From the NCBI RefSeq assembly GCF_003992255.1, contig NZ_RQVA01000001.1, positions 62,001 to 126,000 on the forward strand: DNA of 64,000 bases, in the 5' to 3' direction. The notes beneath the pieces were generated by a model. It was given only the letters and a program-made list of their open reading frames with translations. It was not told where the DNA came from and ran no database searches. Within the stretch, counting starts at the first letter, position 1. Each line of letters opens with the position of its first letter. Both the position numbers and the translations under genes were made by a program. Origin of the DNA: F0422 sp003992255. GTDB taxonomy: Bacteria; Bacillota; Negativicutes; Veillonellales; Veillonellaceae. Below, piece by piece: positions 26,280 through 35,515 of this stretch.

Positions 26280-26326
26280 AAAGAACCGACCACTTTAATA
26301 TCTTCCATTGTGTCAAAGTGATCGGT
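26280..26326 (-). terminator. Terminator of the rpiB-surE unit
   Basis: ACCGACCACTTT (26285-26296) pairs with AAAGTGATCGGT (26315-26326) at 11 of 12 positions, and on the minus strand TTCTTTTTATT follows. It separates surE from the bioY promoter just downstream. Confidence 0.75.
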
Positions 26327-26438
26327 ACTAATGATTATATTTCAAACCAAAAAATATATTTAGTATTTAAATATGCGTAATACATCTAAACAAAATATAG
26401 ATCGCAAAAATACCCCAAAATCCTCCCATCGATTTGGG

Positions 26439-27200
26439 CTAGTAAGACTTAACCAACTTTTCCACATTTGCTATCTGCACTGTATCTTCTTGTTTCCATG
26501 TTAATGGAACCACAGAAATATATCCCTCTTTAATATGTCCTACATCGGTTGGTCGTTCTTCTTTTTGAAAGCCTTGGTCCCCCACAATCCAGTAATATTC
26601 TCTACCTTTTGCATCTTGGCGAACATCAATGACATTTGTATATTCTTGGAACCCTTGATGGAACACTTTCACTTGGTCCCACCCTATTGGTCCTTCTTTC
26701 AAAAAGTTTACATTCAGCAATCCTTTGTATTGTCCATCTTCATACATCACTTTGATAAAGTCTGTAATAAAAGGTAGAATTTCATCCATTCGTTTTGGAC
26801 TATATCGCTCTAGGGATAATGCTAAGGATGGGATACCATATATCAATCCTTCCATAGCCGCTCCAACTGTACCTGAATAAATCGCATCAGACCCTAAATT
26901 AAATCCATGGTTAATTCCTGAAACCACTAAATCTGGCTTGTCCTCTTGTAATAAATAGGATAGAGAAAACTTCACGCAGTCTACAGGTGTACCTTCTACA
27001 AACACCATTCTAGGGTTCTCATCATCTTCGCTCATTTCCTTAGCACGAATTGGTACTTGTACCGTTAATGCACTAGATTTTGCACTTTGCTCGACTTTAG
27101 GTGCCACTACCGTCACACGGTGATGCTTAGCTAACTCTTGTGCTAACCCTTGTATCCCTGGAGCCCATAGGCCGTCATCATTTGTTACTAAAATATGCAT
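26439..27200 (-). CDS. surE: 5'/3'-nucleotidase SurE
   Basis: SurE dephosphorylates nucleoside monophosphates. The 253-residue protein has the metal-binding LVTNDDGLWAPGI at the N-terminus, VVAPKVEQSAKSSALT, GTPVDCVKFSL, the NHG metal ligand in VVSGINHGFNLGSDA, and SGTVGAAMEGL. It follows rpiB by 10 bp and is probably cotranscribed with it. Motifs and length are normal. Confidence 0.94.
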   Translation of the reverse strand: MHILVTNDDGLWAPGIQGLAQELAKHHRVTVVAPKVEQSAKSSALTVQVPIRAKEMSEDDENPRMVFVEGTPVDCVKFSLSYLLQEDKPDLVVSGINHGFNLGSDAIYSGTVGAAMEGLIYGIPSLALSLERYSPKRMDEILPFITDFIKVMYEDGQYKGLLNVNFLKEGPIGWDQVKVFHQGFQEYTNVIDVRQDAKGREYYWIVGDQGFQKEERPTDVGHIKEGYISVVPLTWKQEDTVQIANVEKLVKSY

Positions 27201-27210
27201 ATTCGTATCA

Positions 27211-27648
27211 TTATCCTTCTATAGCCGAGATTTTTTCCACCCGTTTTTCATGGCGACCGCCTTCAAATTCAGTATGTAACCAAATGTCGACGATATCTAA
27301 TGCTAAGCCTTGACCAATCACTCGTTCTCCCATAGTCAGTACGTTAGCATTGTTATGTTCACGGCTAGCATGAGCAGAAAAAGTATCGTGACATAATGCA
27401 GCACGAATCCCTTTTACTTTATTCGCTGCAATGCCGATTCCGATACCTGTACCACATGTCAAAATACCGCGATCAAATTCACCCGCTGCCACAGCTTCTG
27501 CCAATGGCTTCGCCACATCTGGATAGTCCATGGAATCTGTGGAATACGTACCAAAATCTTTGTACTCAATACCTTGTTTTTCTAGTAATCCTTTAATCGC
27601 TTCTTTTAAATGAAATCCACCATGATCACAACCAACTGCTACTTTCAT
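27211..27648 (-). CDS. rpiB: Ribose-5-phosphate isomerase B RpiB
   Basis: RpiB interconverts ribose 5-phosphate and ribulose 5-phosphate. The 145-residue protein has VGCDHGGFHLKEAI at the N-terminus, DYPDVAKPLAEAV, the catalytic cysteine loop GILTCGTGIGIGIAANK, and HDTFSAHASREHNNANVL. It corresponds to ywlF, which follows ywlE in Bacillus, matching the order here. A small 8-bp hairpin lies in its leader at about 27667-27693. Confidence 0.94.
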   Translation of the reverse strand: MKVAVGCDHGGFHLKEAIKGLLEKQGIEYKDFGTYSTDSMDYPDVAKPLAEAVAAGEFDRGILTCGTGIGIGIAANKVKGIRAALCHDTFSAHASREHNNANVLTMGERVIGQGLALDIVDIWLHTEFEGGRHEKRVEKISAIEG

Positions 27649-27819
27649 TTTATCCTCCTTACTACAATACTTCTTCCAGGTAGTATTGTGTGAAAAATAT
27701 ATCTCTAATTGTATCCTTACTACATAACTTTAAATACACGTAGTATCCGTTGTATTCTCAAGTTACCTATGAATACTATATTTTTATATATAGCTAACAC
27801 ATATTTTGTATCAATTTTA

Positions 27820-28263
27820 CTACTTATGCAGTTCAATTCCTTTTCGTAGATACTCCACAATTTGTTTGGCAGTTTTACTATATACCTCTTGAGATTGTCC
27901 AAAAGGATCTACCACATCTCCGTCTTCTCCACCAAATTCAGCAAGAGTCATAATTTTTTTACTGTCAAAAGGAAATTGACGAAGTAATATTTTTTTATGG
28001 CCTTCTGTCATAGCTAGTACATAATCTGCAGCTTTCACAAAATCTATTTTTAACGGACGAGAGCTATGTTCGCTAATATCTTCGCCTACTAATTCTTGAA
28101 CTGCTACTACTGATTCTTCACTGACCTTAGCCCCTGGTACACAAAATAGACCAGTAGACAGCGTAACTACATCCACATGTTGTTCACGTCCAACTGCGCG
28201 TGCAATCCCTTCTGCCATGGGACTACGACACGTATTTCCTGTACATACAAATAATAAATTCAT
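27820..28263 (-). CDS. ywlE: Low-molecular-weight phosphatase, YwlE-like (possible protein-arginine phosphatase)
   Basis: A 147-residue LMW-PTP fold protein with the P-loop FVCTGNTCRSPMAEG, catalytic Cys7 and Arg13, and the general acid in VVDPFGQS. The residue after the asparagine in the P-loop is Thr11, which in Bacillus YwlE selects phosphoarginine over phosphotyrosine. Neighbours (tsaC upstream, rpiB downstream) match the ywlC-ywlE-ywlF order, supporting orthology. Whether an arginine kinase such as McsB exists in this organism cannot be seen here, so the substrate is inference. Confidence 0.88.
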   Translation of the reverse strand: MNLLFVCTGNTCRSPMAEGIARAVGREQHVDVVTLSTGLFCVPGAKVSEESVVAVQELVGEDISEHSSRPLKIDFVKAADYVLAMTEGHKKILLRQFPFDSKKIMTLAEFGGEDGDVVDPFGQSQEVYSKTAKQIVEYLRKGIELHK

Positions 28264-28281
28264 AATTACCTCTACTATACT

Positions 28282-29376
28282 TTAAAGCAATGTTACATGA
28301 CCACCACTGGCCTTCTCTAAGCGATTCATAACGGCCACGCCAAGTCCTACTGGTGTACATCCTTCCACAATCAATGTATCCACACCAATGTCGTTAAACT
28401 GTAATAAACTATCGTATAAACGATTGGCCAATGCAATAGGCTCTGCTTGTTCACCATATACAATGATATCTACTGAAAGTGTAAAATTAGGAAGCACTGC
28501 ATTTAAATTTTCTAAAGTTTCCTCTGAAAGTAATAACCCAATTCTCGGCTTTCCCTTACAATCTTCCTGTAACATAGGTTCCTGCTGAACTATCGCATCT
28601 ATGATGTCTTTCATATGTTCTGCTACTATTAATGACTGTCCCACGAGTACTTGAACAGGCATGTCTGGTGCATAATGGCGATATTTCATCCCTGGCGCTT
28701 TCGGCGCTTCTGTAGGGTCATGCAATGCCGTATCATATACCACATGGTCCGCCACCATTTCTAGCATCTCTTTTGTAACACCACCTGGACGCAAGATAAT
28801 CACCGCATCATCTTCGACTTGTACGACTGTAGATTCTACACCTATTTCACAGGGACCTGCATCCACTATTGCATGAATACGTCCTTTCATATCATGCAGA
28901 ACTGCTTCTGCGGTGGTTGGACTTGGTCGCCCTGACCGATTAGCACTAGGCGCTGCGATAGGCACACCTGCAATACGTATGATTTCACGGCATACGTCAT
29001 GATCTGGACATCGTAATGCTACCCGTGAAAGTCCACCGGTCGCTCGTTCTGGCACAAGTGCTGACTTTTCAAAGGTAATCGTTAATGGGCCAGGCCAAAA
29101 GGTATCCATTAAGGTTTGTTCTAAAGGAGTGATATGTTGTACTAAACGATGTACCATAGATTGGTCACATACATGTAAAATCAAAGGATTGTCCGAAGGT
29201 CGCCCTTTTGCTTCATAAATACGATCCATCGCATCTGCTGCCAGTCCATTAGCTCCTAAACCGTAGACCGTCTCCGTAGGTATAGCTACCAACTCCCCTA
29301 CACGAAGCAAAGTACCGGCTAACTCCACATCATTTGCAGTTAATAACTGTGTCTCAATATGATCTACTACTTCCAT
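28282..29376 (-). CDS. tsaC: L-threonylcarbamoyladenylate synthase, Sua5-type
   Basis: The enzyme makes threonylcarbamoyl-AMP for the t6A37 modification of ANN-decoding tRNAs. The 364-residue protein has the YrdC domain (about 15-200; IPTETVYGLGANGL, KGRPSDNPLILHV, GVPIAAPSANRSGRPSPTT) and a C-terminal Sua5 domain after the linker with EAPKAPGMKYRHYAPD. It follows prmC with the repeat element at 29540-29612 in the 264-bp gap. Confidence 0.94.
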   Translation of the reverse strand: MEVVDHIETQLLTANDVELAGTLLRVGELVAIPTETVYGLGANGLAADAMDRIYEAKGRPSDNPLILHVCDQSMVHRLVQHITPLEQTLMDTFWPGPLTITFEKSALVPERATGGLSRVALRCPDHDVCREIIRIAGVPIAAPSANRSGRPSPTTAEAVLHDMKGRIHAIVDAGPCEIGVESTVVQVEDDAVIILRPGGVTKEMLEMVADHVVYDTALHDPTEAPKAPGMKYRHYAPDMPVQVLVGQSLIVAEHMKDIIDAIVQQEPMLQEDCKGKPRIGLLLSEETLENLNAVLPNFTLSVDIIVYGEQAEPIALANRLYDSLLQFNDIGVDTLIVEGCTPVGLGVAVMNRLEKASGGHVTLL

Positions 29377-29539
29377 ATCATACCTCCTTTCCTATGTACT
29401 GTTTCCTATTTACTATTATATCACTTATAACAAACTTATTTTAAACTATATGAGACAGTAATTTTCAACTCTCATCCTTCCTCCACAAAGCGAGCCGTAT
29501 ATAAACTTTTGTTTGTACAGGATATTGTTGATTACTACA

Positions 29540-29612
29540 GATAGAGTGCCATATACTTCGGAGCAAATCTCAGTGGAACGTAAATTTGTGGAGAAGTATA
29601 TGGCGCTCTATC
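29540..29612 (+). repeat. Stem-loop repeat element, solitary copy
   Basis: Arms GATAGAGTGCCATATACTTC (29540-29559) and GAAGTATATGGCGCTCTATC (29593-29612) pair over 20 positions with one G-T wobble (T29547 with G29605). The 33-nt loop starts GGAGCAAAT and ends ATTTGTGGA; CAAAT and ATTTG can pair inside it. The loop ends match the elements at 47.6-48.1 kb, while the arms differ. It lies between prmC and tsaC. A CTCCACAAA at about 29473 could be a scrap of another, inverted copy. Confidence 0.85.
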
Positions 29613-29640
29613 TCCGCTATCACATGTACCGGACAAAATT

Positions 29641-30597
29641 TTATATAGAAGAGCGTCGTACTTCCCAACGCACTTCACGTATTATACCAGCGATATCTCG
29701 TTGATACACTGGTTCTCCATAGCATCCTGTTTCTCCAGCTAGCTTTGCTACTGCCTCTTCTTGGCCTTGTCCAATTTCGATGGCAAGGTAACCATGGTCT
29801 TTAACAAGACGCCAGCCTTCACGAATGATAGGAATATAAAACTCTAATCCCGTAGTTCCCCCATGTAATGCAATATGAGGCTCGTGTAATACCTCTTGAG
29901 ATAATGCTTTCATCTCCGCTGTTGTAATATATGGTGGGTTCGACACAAGTACATCAAATACTCCTTCTAAGGATGTGATTTGTTCTCCAAATAAAGACTT
30001 ACAAGCATCCATTAACGCATTATATTCATTACCTTTGCCTATGTTCACCTGTTCTAACAGCTGTTTTATATCACTTTCACAGAACCTTGAAACATCGGCT
30101 AATTCTAAAGATATGCGATTGTCCTCAGCGACTGCTAAGGCTGTATTGGAAATATCTACTCCTATACCAATGGCGTTCGGTAAATAGTGCAGTAAACTTA
30201 GCAATATAGTGCCTGGGCCGGTACATAAATCTAAAATCCGCGGCGCAGATTCTACGTCATATAGATCCAAAATATCTTCAATTAATGTTTCCGTATCAGG
30301 ACGGGGAATCAATACATGCTCATTGACATGAAAGTCTAATCCCATAAATTCTTTATGCCCTGTAATAGCTGCTACACTATATCCCTTCGCACGTTGTACC
30401 ACTAGAGGTCGATAGGCATCTAATTCAGCTTTGTCCAAAGGTCGATCAAAATTGACATATAAGTACATGCGGTCACAGCCCAAACTATGAGAAAGCAGTA
30501 CTTCCCCATCCAAGCGGCTTGATTCTATGCCTTTGGAGCGAAAATACTGCTCTGTCCATTGGAGCATGCGACTAATAGTCCATAACTCATTATCCAT
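29641..30597 (-). CDS. prmC: Release factor glutamine methyltransferase PrmC
   Basis: PrmC methylates the GGQ glutamine of release factors. The 318-residue protein has an N-terminal helical domain, the SAM-binding ILDLCTGPGTILLSLL, and the catalytic VSNPPYITTAEM. The start overlaps the end of prfA by 8 bp, the standard arrangement with its substrate. A segment of about 25 extra residues stands between motif I and the NPPY motif (DVSRFCESDIKQLLEQVNIG and following), longer than usual. Confidence 0.93.
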   Translation of the reverse strand: MDNELWTISRMLQWTEQYFRSKGIESSRLDGEVLLSHSLGCDRMYLYVNFDRPLDKAELDAYRPLVVQRAKGYSVAAITGHKEFMGLDFHVNEHVLIPRPDTETLIEDILDLYDVESAPRILDLCTGPGTILLSLLHYLPNAIGIGVDISNTALAVAEDNRISLELADVSRFCESDIKQLLEQVNIGKGNEYNALMDACKSLFGEQITSLEGVFDVLVSNPPYITTAEMKALSQEVLHEPHIALHGGTTGLEFYIPIIREGWRLVKDHGYLAIEIGQGQEEAVAKLAGETGCYGEPVYQRDIAGIIREVRWEVRRSSI

Positions 30598-31672
30598 GTT
30601 GATTTGCCTCTTGCATTTTAGCGGCTTGTTCTGCTGTGATTAAGGCTTGGATTAATTCATCCATATCTCCATTTAATACAGCATTTAATTTGTATAAAGT
30701 TAAGTTAATTCGATGGTCTGTAACACGACCTTGTGGATAGTTGTACGTACGAATACGCTCGGAGCGATCCCCTGTACCCACTTGGCTTTTACGGTCTGCT
30801 GCCATAGCTGATGTCGCCTCTTGCTCTGCTTTATCTTGTAATTTAGCACGCAATACGCGCATTGCTTTTTCACGGTTTTTGAGCTGAGAACGCTCATCCT
30901 GACAAGCTACCACAATACCAGATGGTTTGTGTGTAATACGGACAGCTGACTCCGTTTTATTAATGTGCTGTCCACCTGCACCAGATGCGCGGTATGTATC
31001 GATTTCCAAATCTTTTTCATTGATTTCGATGTCGATATCTTCTGCTTCTGGTAATACCGCTACCGTTACAGTAGACGTATGGATACGTCCGGAAGATTCT
31101 GTATCTGGCACACGTTGCACACGATGTACGCCACTTTCAAATTTTAACTTAGAATATACACTGTCGCCTTCGATGGAGAACACGACCTCTTTAAAGCCCC
31201 CTAATTCAGGCTCGTTCGCATCGATGATGGTACATCTCCAGCCTTGTGTTTCTGCATACTTTGTGAACATACGGAATAAATCCCCTGCGAACAAAGCTGC
31301 TTCATCACCACCAGCACCGCCACGAATTTCGACGATAATATTTTTATCATCATTCGGATCTTTTGGTAATAGCAAAATATGTAATTCTGCCTCTAATTCA
31401 TCTCGGCGAACTTTTAACTCATTCAATTCTTCTTGAGCCATAGCACGGAAGTCTTCATCAAGGCTTTTGTCGCCTAACACTTCCAACGCTTCTTCAATAC
31501 CGGCTAAGACTTGTTTATATTGACGGAATGTATTTACCGTATCTGTTAAGGATGCATGTTGACGCGTCAATTTACGCCATTCTTCTTGGCGAGCAATCAC
31601 ATCTGGGTCAGAAATACGCTGTTCCAAGTCTAAAAATTTATCTTCAATCACTTGTAGTTTCTCTACTAACAC
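30590..31672 (-). CDS. prfA: Peptide chain release factor 1
   Basis: RF1 ends translation at UAA and UAG. The 360-residue protein has the GGQ motif in YRASGAGGQHINKTESAVRI, preceded by EIRGGAGGDEAALFAGDLFRM, GRIHTSTVTVAVLPE, and followed by RIRTYNYPQGRVTDHR. It heads or follows yqhQ by 12 bp and overlaps prmC. Length and motifs are those of RF1, not RF2, and there is no programmed frameshift. Confidence 0.96.
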   Translation of the reverse strand: MLVEKLQVIEDKFLDLEQRISDPDVIARQEEWRKLTRQHASLTDTVNTFRQYKQVLAGIEEALEVLGDKSLDEDFRAMAQEELNELKVRRDELEAELHILLLPKDPNDDKNIIVEIRGGAGGDEAALFAGDLFRMFTKYAETQGWRCTIIDANEPELGGFKEVVFSIEGDSVYSKLKFESGVHRVQRVPDTESSGRIHTSTVTVAVLPEAEDIDIEINEKDLEIDTYRASGAGGQHINKTESAVRITHKPSGIVVACQDERSQLKNREKAMRVLRAKLQDKAEQEATSAMAADRKSQVGTGDRSERIRTYNYPQGRVTDHRINLTLYKLNAVLNGDMDELIQALITAEQAAKMQEANQHG

Positions 31673-31684
31673 GGTGACTCCTTT

Positions 31685-32575
31685 CTACTCATCTTCGTAT
31701 GCGTCTTCTTCACTAGGTCGCACCGATTGTAAGGCACGAATGGCCACTTCAATTTGATCGTCATCTGGTTCTCGTGTTGTCATGTATTGTAACACAAGGC
31801 CTGGAGCGATCATAGCTTTTACCAGTGAGTTTTGAGAGCGTCCAGCAAAACGGATTAACTCATAAGAAATACCTGCTACTACAGGCATAAGGGCTAATCT
31901 GGAAACGATGCGTTCCACTAAGTTTGGCCAACCTAGAAAAGCAAATACAAATATACTCACGACCATGACAAATAGCAAGAAGTTTGTACCACAACGAGCA
32001 TGTAATCTCGAATGCTTTCGCACTTCTTCTACTGTTAATGGTCTATCATTTTCATAAGTGTGAATGGTTTTATGCTCTGCCCCATGATACTGAAAGACAC
32101 GCTTAATATCTGGAGTGAGTCCAATCGCAAAAATATATAGTAAAAAAAGAACTAATCGAATGGTTCCTTCATATAGATTCAATATCATATGATCTGAGCC
32201 GGCACCTAGCATGAATTTTGCCAACCATGTCGGTAAGGCAATAAATAATGCCGCTGCGATCAACACAGATACAGCCATAGTGATGGCGATTTCCTTATTC
32301 GTTACTTCCTCCTCTTCTTCTCCAGAAGCTTGTGCGGAAAAGGATAAGGCTTTCATACCGATCACTAAGGATTCAAACAAAGCTACAGTTCCACGTAAGA
32401 AAGGCAGTTTCAACACAGGATACTTGTCCTGGATAGATGTTGTAGGTTCTTCTTTTACCGTTATAGTTCCATCCGGCTTACGGCAAGCTGTGGCCATAAT
32501 TTTAGGACCACGCATCATAACCCCTTCAATCACTGCTTGACCACCGACAAATTTCTTTACTCGTTGTTGAGTCAT
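31685..32575 (-). CDS. yqhQ: DUF1385 family membrane protein (YqhQ)
   Basis: A 296-residue membrane protein with the DUF1385 landmarks FVGGQAVIEGVMMRGP at the N-terminus, VLKLPFLRGTVALFESL, FQYHGAEHKTIHTYEN and HARCGTNFLLFVMVVSI. About five membrane segments follow the short N-terminal part. Its function is not known. In other Firmicutes it also lies next to prfA and rpmE, so the order here is conserved. Confidence 0.9.
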   Translation of the reverse strand: MTQQRVKKFVGGQAVIEGVMMRGPKIMATACRKPDGTITVKEEPTTSIQDKYPVLKLPFLRGTVALFESLVIGMKALSFSAQASGEEEEEVTNKEIAITMAVSVLIAAALFIALPTWLAKFMLGAGSDHMILNLYEGTIRLVLFLLYIFAIGLTPDIKRVFQYHGAEHKTIHTYENDRPLTVEEVRKHSRLHARCGTNFLLFVMVVSIFVFAFLGWPNLVERIVSRLALMPVVAGISYELIRFAGRSQNSLVKAMIAPGLVLQYMTTREPDDDQIEVAIRALQSVRPSEEDAYEDE

Positions 32576-32589
32576 AGATTCTCCTGTAA

Positions 32590-32619
32590 AACAAATATAG
32601 GCAGAGCCTTAGCTCTGCC
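32590..32619 (-). terminator. Stem-loop after rpmE
   Basis: GGCAGAGC (32600-32607) and GCTCTGCC (32612-32619) close a CTTA loop, and the minus strand continues TATATTTGTTTT. It lies 28 bp after the rpmE stop and 14 bp before the yqhQ start codon, so it probably reduces rather than blocks read-through. Confidence 0.65.
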
Positions 32620-32647
32620 AATTAATTTGTATAGTTTGTGTACGCAA

Positions 32648-32845
32648 TTATTTGCCGTAACGTTTGTTAAATTGTTCGATACGACCGCGAGCTTTAGCCG
32701 CACGTTGTTGGCCTGTGAAGAATGGATGGCAGTTGGAGCAAACGTCCACGCGAAGATCACCTTTAACAGAACCAGTTTTGAATGTGTTTCCACAACCGCA
32801 AGTTACAGTTGCTTCCGCATAATTAGGATGAATTCCTTCTTTCAT
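32648..32845 (-). CDS. rpmE: 50S ribosomal protein L31
   Basis: A 65-residue L31. It starts MKEGIHPNYAEATVTC and has TCGCGNTFKTGS with VDVCSNCHPFFTG, giving the four cysteines of the zinc-binding form. The zinc-free alternative form would lack these. It is followed by a stem-loop and then yqhQ. Confidence 0.95.
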   Translation of the reverse strand: MKEGIHPNYAEATVTCGCGNTFKTGSVKGDLRVDVCSNCHPFFTGQQRAAKARGRIEQFNKRYGK

Positions 32846-32931
32846 GTATATACACCTCTTTTCAACGTCTAAACTTTTCCTATAGATTATATCACGAATA
32901 CTCGTATCTATGCAACACTAGGGGCTATGAC

Positions 32932-33222
32932 TTATTCAGATTTTTCTGCTTCTAATTTTTTAGCCTCCGCTCGTTCTTGTTTTGCTTCTTCTAAAGCTTC
33001 TTCTAAATCCACAGAATTTAAGATTTCTTTTAATTCTAAGATTTCTTCTAGGCTTAATGTGACTCCTTTTGTCATTTGTACGTAATCTTCATCCCAAGCA
33101 CGGATATCGAATTTAGGATTATAACGTCCCCAGCTTGTGCATGTTAATTGTTTTTTCATACCGTCTTTATTTTCAGACAATGTACCTAGTACTTTATAGA
33201 TCGAATAATTTACAACTCCCAT
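32932..33222 (-). CDS. YdbC/PC4-like ssDNA-binding family protein
   Basis: A 96-residue protein whose core, TSWGRYNPKFDIRAWDEDYVQMTKGVTLS, matches the YdbC/PC4-like family: a compact sheet fold that binds single-stranded nucleic acid. The C-terminal third is a charged helix (EEALEEAKQERAEAKKLEAE). It lies 2 bp downstream of the 500-residue gene of unknown function, so the two are probably translated together. Family call is from recalled pattern; the biological role is unknown. Confidence 0.7.
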   Translation of the reverse strand: MGVVNYSIYKVLGTLSENKDGMKKQLTCTSWGRYNPKFDIRAWDEDYVQMTKGVTLSLEEILELKEILNSVDLEEALEEAKQERAEAKKLEAEKSE

Positions 33223-33224
33223 GA

Positions 33225-34727
33225 TTAGTCCTCCTCTACTTCCGTATTAACTTCTGTTGGTTCTGGTACAATAGCAGCAGCCAATCCTGCTAATGCATTG
33301 GCCCAGTTTGTTTCGGCTTGTGCTTTTTCTGCTTCATATTGTTCTAATGATGTGGTAAACGTTGTGGCAAATGTAGCTAACGCCTCTTCTTTCACCACTT
33401 GACGACGGCAACTACCCATTAATTGTAATAAAGCAGGTGTTGTGGTCACCATAGATGCTAAGGTACGGACCACTTGTTTTCCTTCTTCACTATTGAAATA
33501 TGTATACCACAAAAATGGCGCACTTGGATGGTTAAAGTACCAATGGTATTCTACTGTATCATCTTGTAAAATAGATTGTTCCATAGCCTCTTGTACAGCT
33601 GTATCTTCTGGAGATGCTCCTAATGGGATACCACCTTTTTGTTCTAATGTAACAGATACATCGATGCCTTTCATAGATACTTGTAAATAGTATCCTTCCA
33701 AGGCTTCAAACATGCGTTGCATATAAGTTGGAATGCGATAATCACCATGCATATATCCATCTTCACCCATGGTTGGATGTTTCGGATTCATGCTCACTTG
33801 TACACCATATAGTGAAAGTCCATAATGAGCCAAACTAAATGTTTCCATGGATGCCAAAATTTCGTGAGGCAATGGAATAAAGTTGGTTTGTTTATACCCA
33901 TCTTCAACGACTTCACAAATGGACAAGTCTACTTTTTTCACAGGTCCTAATCCATAACGGAACTCATAGGTTTGTAAAGGAGCCCATTCTCGAACCGCTT
34001 CTAAATGATTTTGTAGAATCATAAACTGTAAGGCTACTCGATTCATATTTAATTGATCTTGCACAGCAGACACTGGAATGAAGTACCGCACAGTACCTTT
34101 TTCACTAACATTATTGACACGAGCTGCCATTTGTTCCATCGTTGTTACTGGCGCCGTAAACATACCGGAAGTAGCTGCCACAATGTGGTCAAAGATAACA
34201 TCTTCTGGCCATTCATTGATAACAGGTGCTAGTGGGTATAAACTGCGAAATAAATCATAGCAACTTTCAGAAGCTGTATAGAAGAGCAACCGATCTGTTG
34301 GAAGGGTTTGCATAATTTCTTCTGCGATAGCTGCGTATTCCTCAAAATAAGCAAAGAGAATGATTCCCTCTGTATTCTTATGGAAGTCGATAACTTCTTG
34401 CATCGGTACAGACCACTGGCGACCGGCAGACACACCTTCGTAATAGCCAGTAGCACTGATGAAGTCCATCAATTCTACACTAAAGGAAATGCCGTAAATT
34501 TCCTTAAACCCTGCTTCATCATATGGCAAGGGTCCAAACATATCTACTGTAGATGTTTGAGCAAGCTCAAATAATTCTTTCGGTATAATGCCCCACTCAC
34601 GAACTTCACCACTTTGGGTAATGATTTGATCTAATACTCTAAATCTTGCTATTTCTTGTACAATAGCTGGTCCTGTAACACCTACTTTTGTAAAAGTCTC
34701 TATGAGACGTCTCATTTGTTCTGTCAT
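33225..34727 (-). CDS. Conserved protein of unknown function, distantly methylase-like
   Basis: I do not recognise this 500-residue protein. It is acidic and soluble, without signal or membrane segments. The N-terminal helix (MTEQMRRLIETFTKVG) and middle blocks such as VIFDHIVAATSGMF and GTVRYFIPVSAVQDQLNMNRVALQFMI faintly resemble the architecture of N-6 adenine methylases of the HsdM type, but no NPPY-like catalytic motif is present, so any such relation would be to an inactive form. I place the start at 34727, six bases after GGAAGG, 1 bp after the nth stop; an ATG 29 codons upstream is inside nth. The PC4-like gene follows 2 bp later. Confidence 0.6.
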   Translation of the reverse strand: MTEQMRRLIETFTKVGVTGPAIVQEIARFRVLDQIITQSGEVREWGIIPKELFELAQTSTVDMFGPLPYDEAGFKEIYGISFSVELMDFISATGYYEGVSAGRQWSVPMQEVIDFHKNTEGIILFAYFEEYAAIAEEIMQTLPTDRLLFYTASESCYDLFRSLYPLAPVINEWPEDVIFDHIVAATSGMFTAPVTTMEQMAARVNNVSEKGTVRYFIPVSAVQDQLNMNRVALQFMILQNHLEAVREWAPLQTYEFRYGLGPVKKVDLSICEVVEDGYKQTNFIPLPHEILASMETFSLAHYGLSLYGVQVSMNPKHPTMGEDGYMHGDYRIPTYMQRMFEALEGYYLQVSMKGIDVSVTLEQKGGIPLGASPEDTAVQEAMEQSILQDDTVEYHWYFNHPSAPFLWYTYFNSEEGKQVVRTLASMVTTTPALLQLMGSCRRQVVKEEALATFATTFTTSLEQYEAEKAQAETNWANALAGLAAAIVPEPTEVNTEVEED

Positions 34728-34728
34728 A

Positions 34729-35364
34729 TTATACCTTCCCCGCCGATTGGCATACATCATATAAAGGGCATTCGTCACATAATGGTTTTCGTGCTTTGCA
34801 AATCTTTCGGCCATGCCAGATCATCCAATGATGTGCGGCACTCCAGTGTTCCATAGGAATTGCTTTTTTCAGTTTCTTTTCTACTTCGTCTGGTGTTTTC
34901 CCCTTGGCTATACCTAACCGATTGGACACTCGGAACACATGAGTATCTACAGCAATGGCTGGCGTATCAAATAGAATAGACACTAATACATTAGCAGTCT
35001 TACGCCCTACCCCTGGCAATGTGACTAAGGTATCAAAATCTTGAGGTACCTCACTATTGTATTGTTCCACTAGAATCTTGCATGTTTCGTGAATATGTTT
35101 TGCCTTGGAACGATATAGGCCACAGTCTTTAATTAATGCCTCTAACCCTGGAATCCCCAATTCATACATATCTTTTGGGTCGCTGTATTTAGGAAAGAGT
35201 CGTTTTGTTACAATATTGACTCGGTCGTCCGTACATTGTGCAGACAGCGCCACCGCCACTAGTAATTCAAAAGGTGTTGTGTACTCTAAGGCTGGTTTTG
35301 CATCATGGTAGACTTCTCCCAATATTCGTATTTGCTCTGCCTTAATGGCTTTTGTGATTCGCAT
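34729..35364 (-). CDS. nth: Endonuclease III Nth
   Basis: Nth removes oxidised pyrimidines and nicks the abasic site. The 211-residue protein has the helix-hairpin-helix VTLPGVGRKTANVL with the catalytic lysine, the catalytic aspartate in AVDTHVFRVSNRLG, and the four-cysteine 4Fe-4S loop CKARKPLCDECPLYDVC at the C-terminus. GGAG stands nine bases before the start. Directly upstream of the unknown gene at 33225-34727. Confidence 0.95.
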   Translation of the reverse strand: MRITKAIKAEQIRILGEVYHDAKPALEYTTPFELLVAVALSAQCTDDRVNIVTKRLFPKYSDPKDMYELGIPGLEALIKDCGLYRSKAKHIHETCKILVEQYNSEVPQDFDTLVTLPGVGRKTANVLVSILFDTPAIAVDTHVFRVSNRLGIAKGKTPDEVEKKLKKAIPMEHWSAAHHWMIWHGRKICKARKPLCDECPLYDVCQSAGKV

Positions 35365-35515
35365 CGGAGCCTTCTCCTCTAAGATGAAAAAACTATATAA
35401 ATTGTGTTATAATATAAATCTACAATGAATATCATCGGTTATATACTTTTATCTAACCTAGTATATAGAGTATCATACCATAAAGAAAGTCTAGTAACAA
35501 ATAAGGAGATTATAT

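Noticed and set aside
30590..31672. Programmed frameshift in the release factor gene
   Set aside because: That belongs to RF2. This gene is RF1 and reads straight through.
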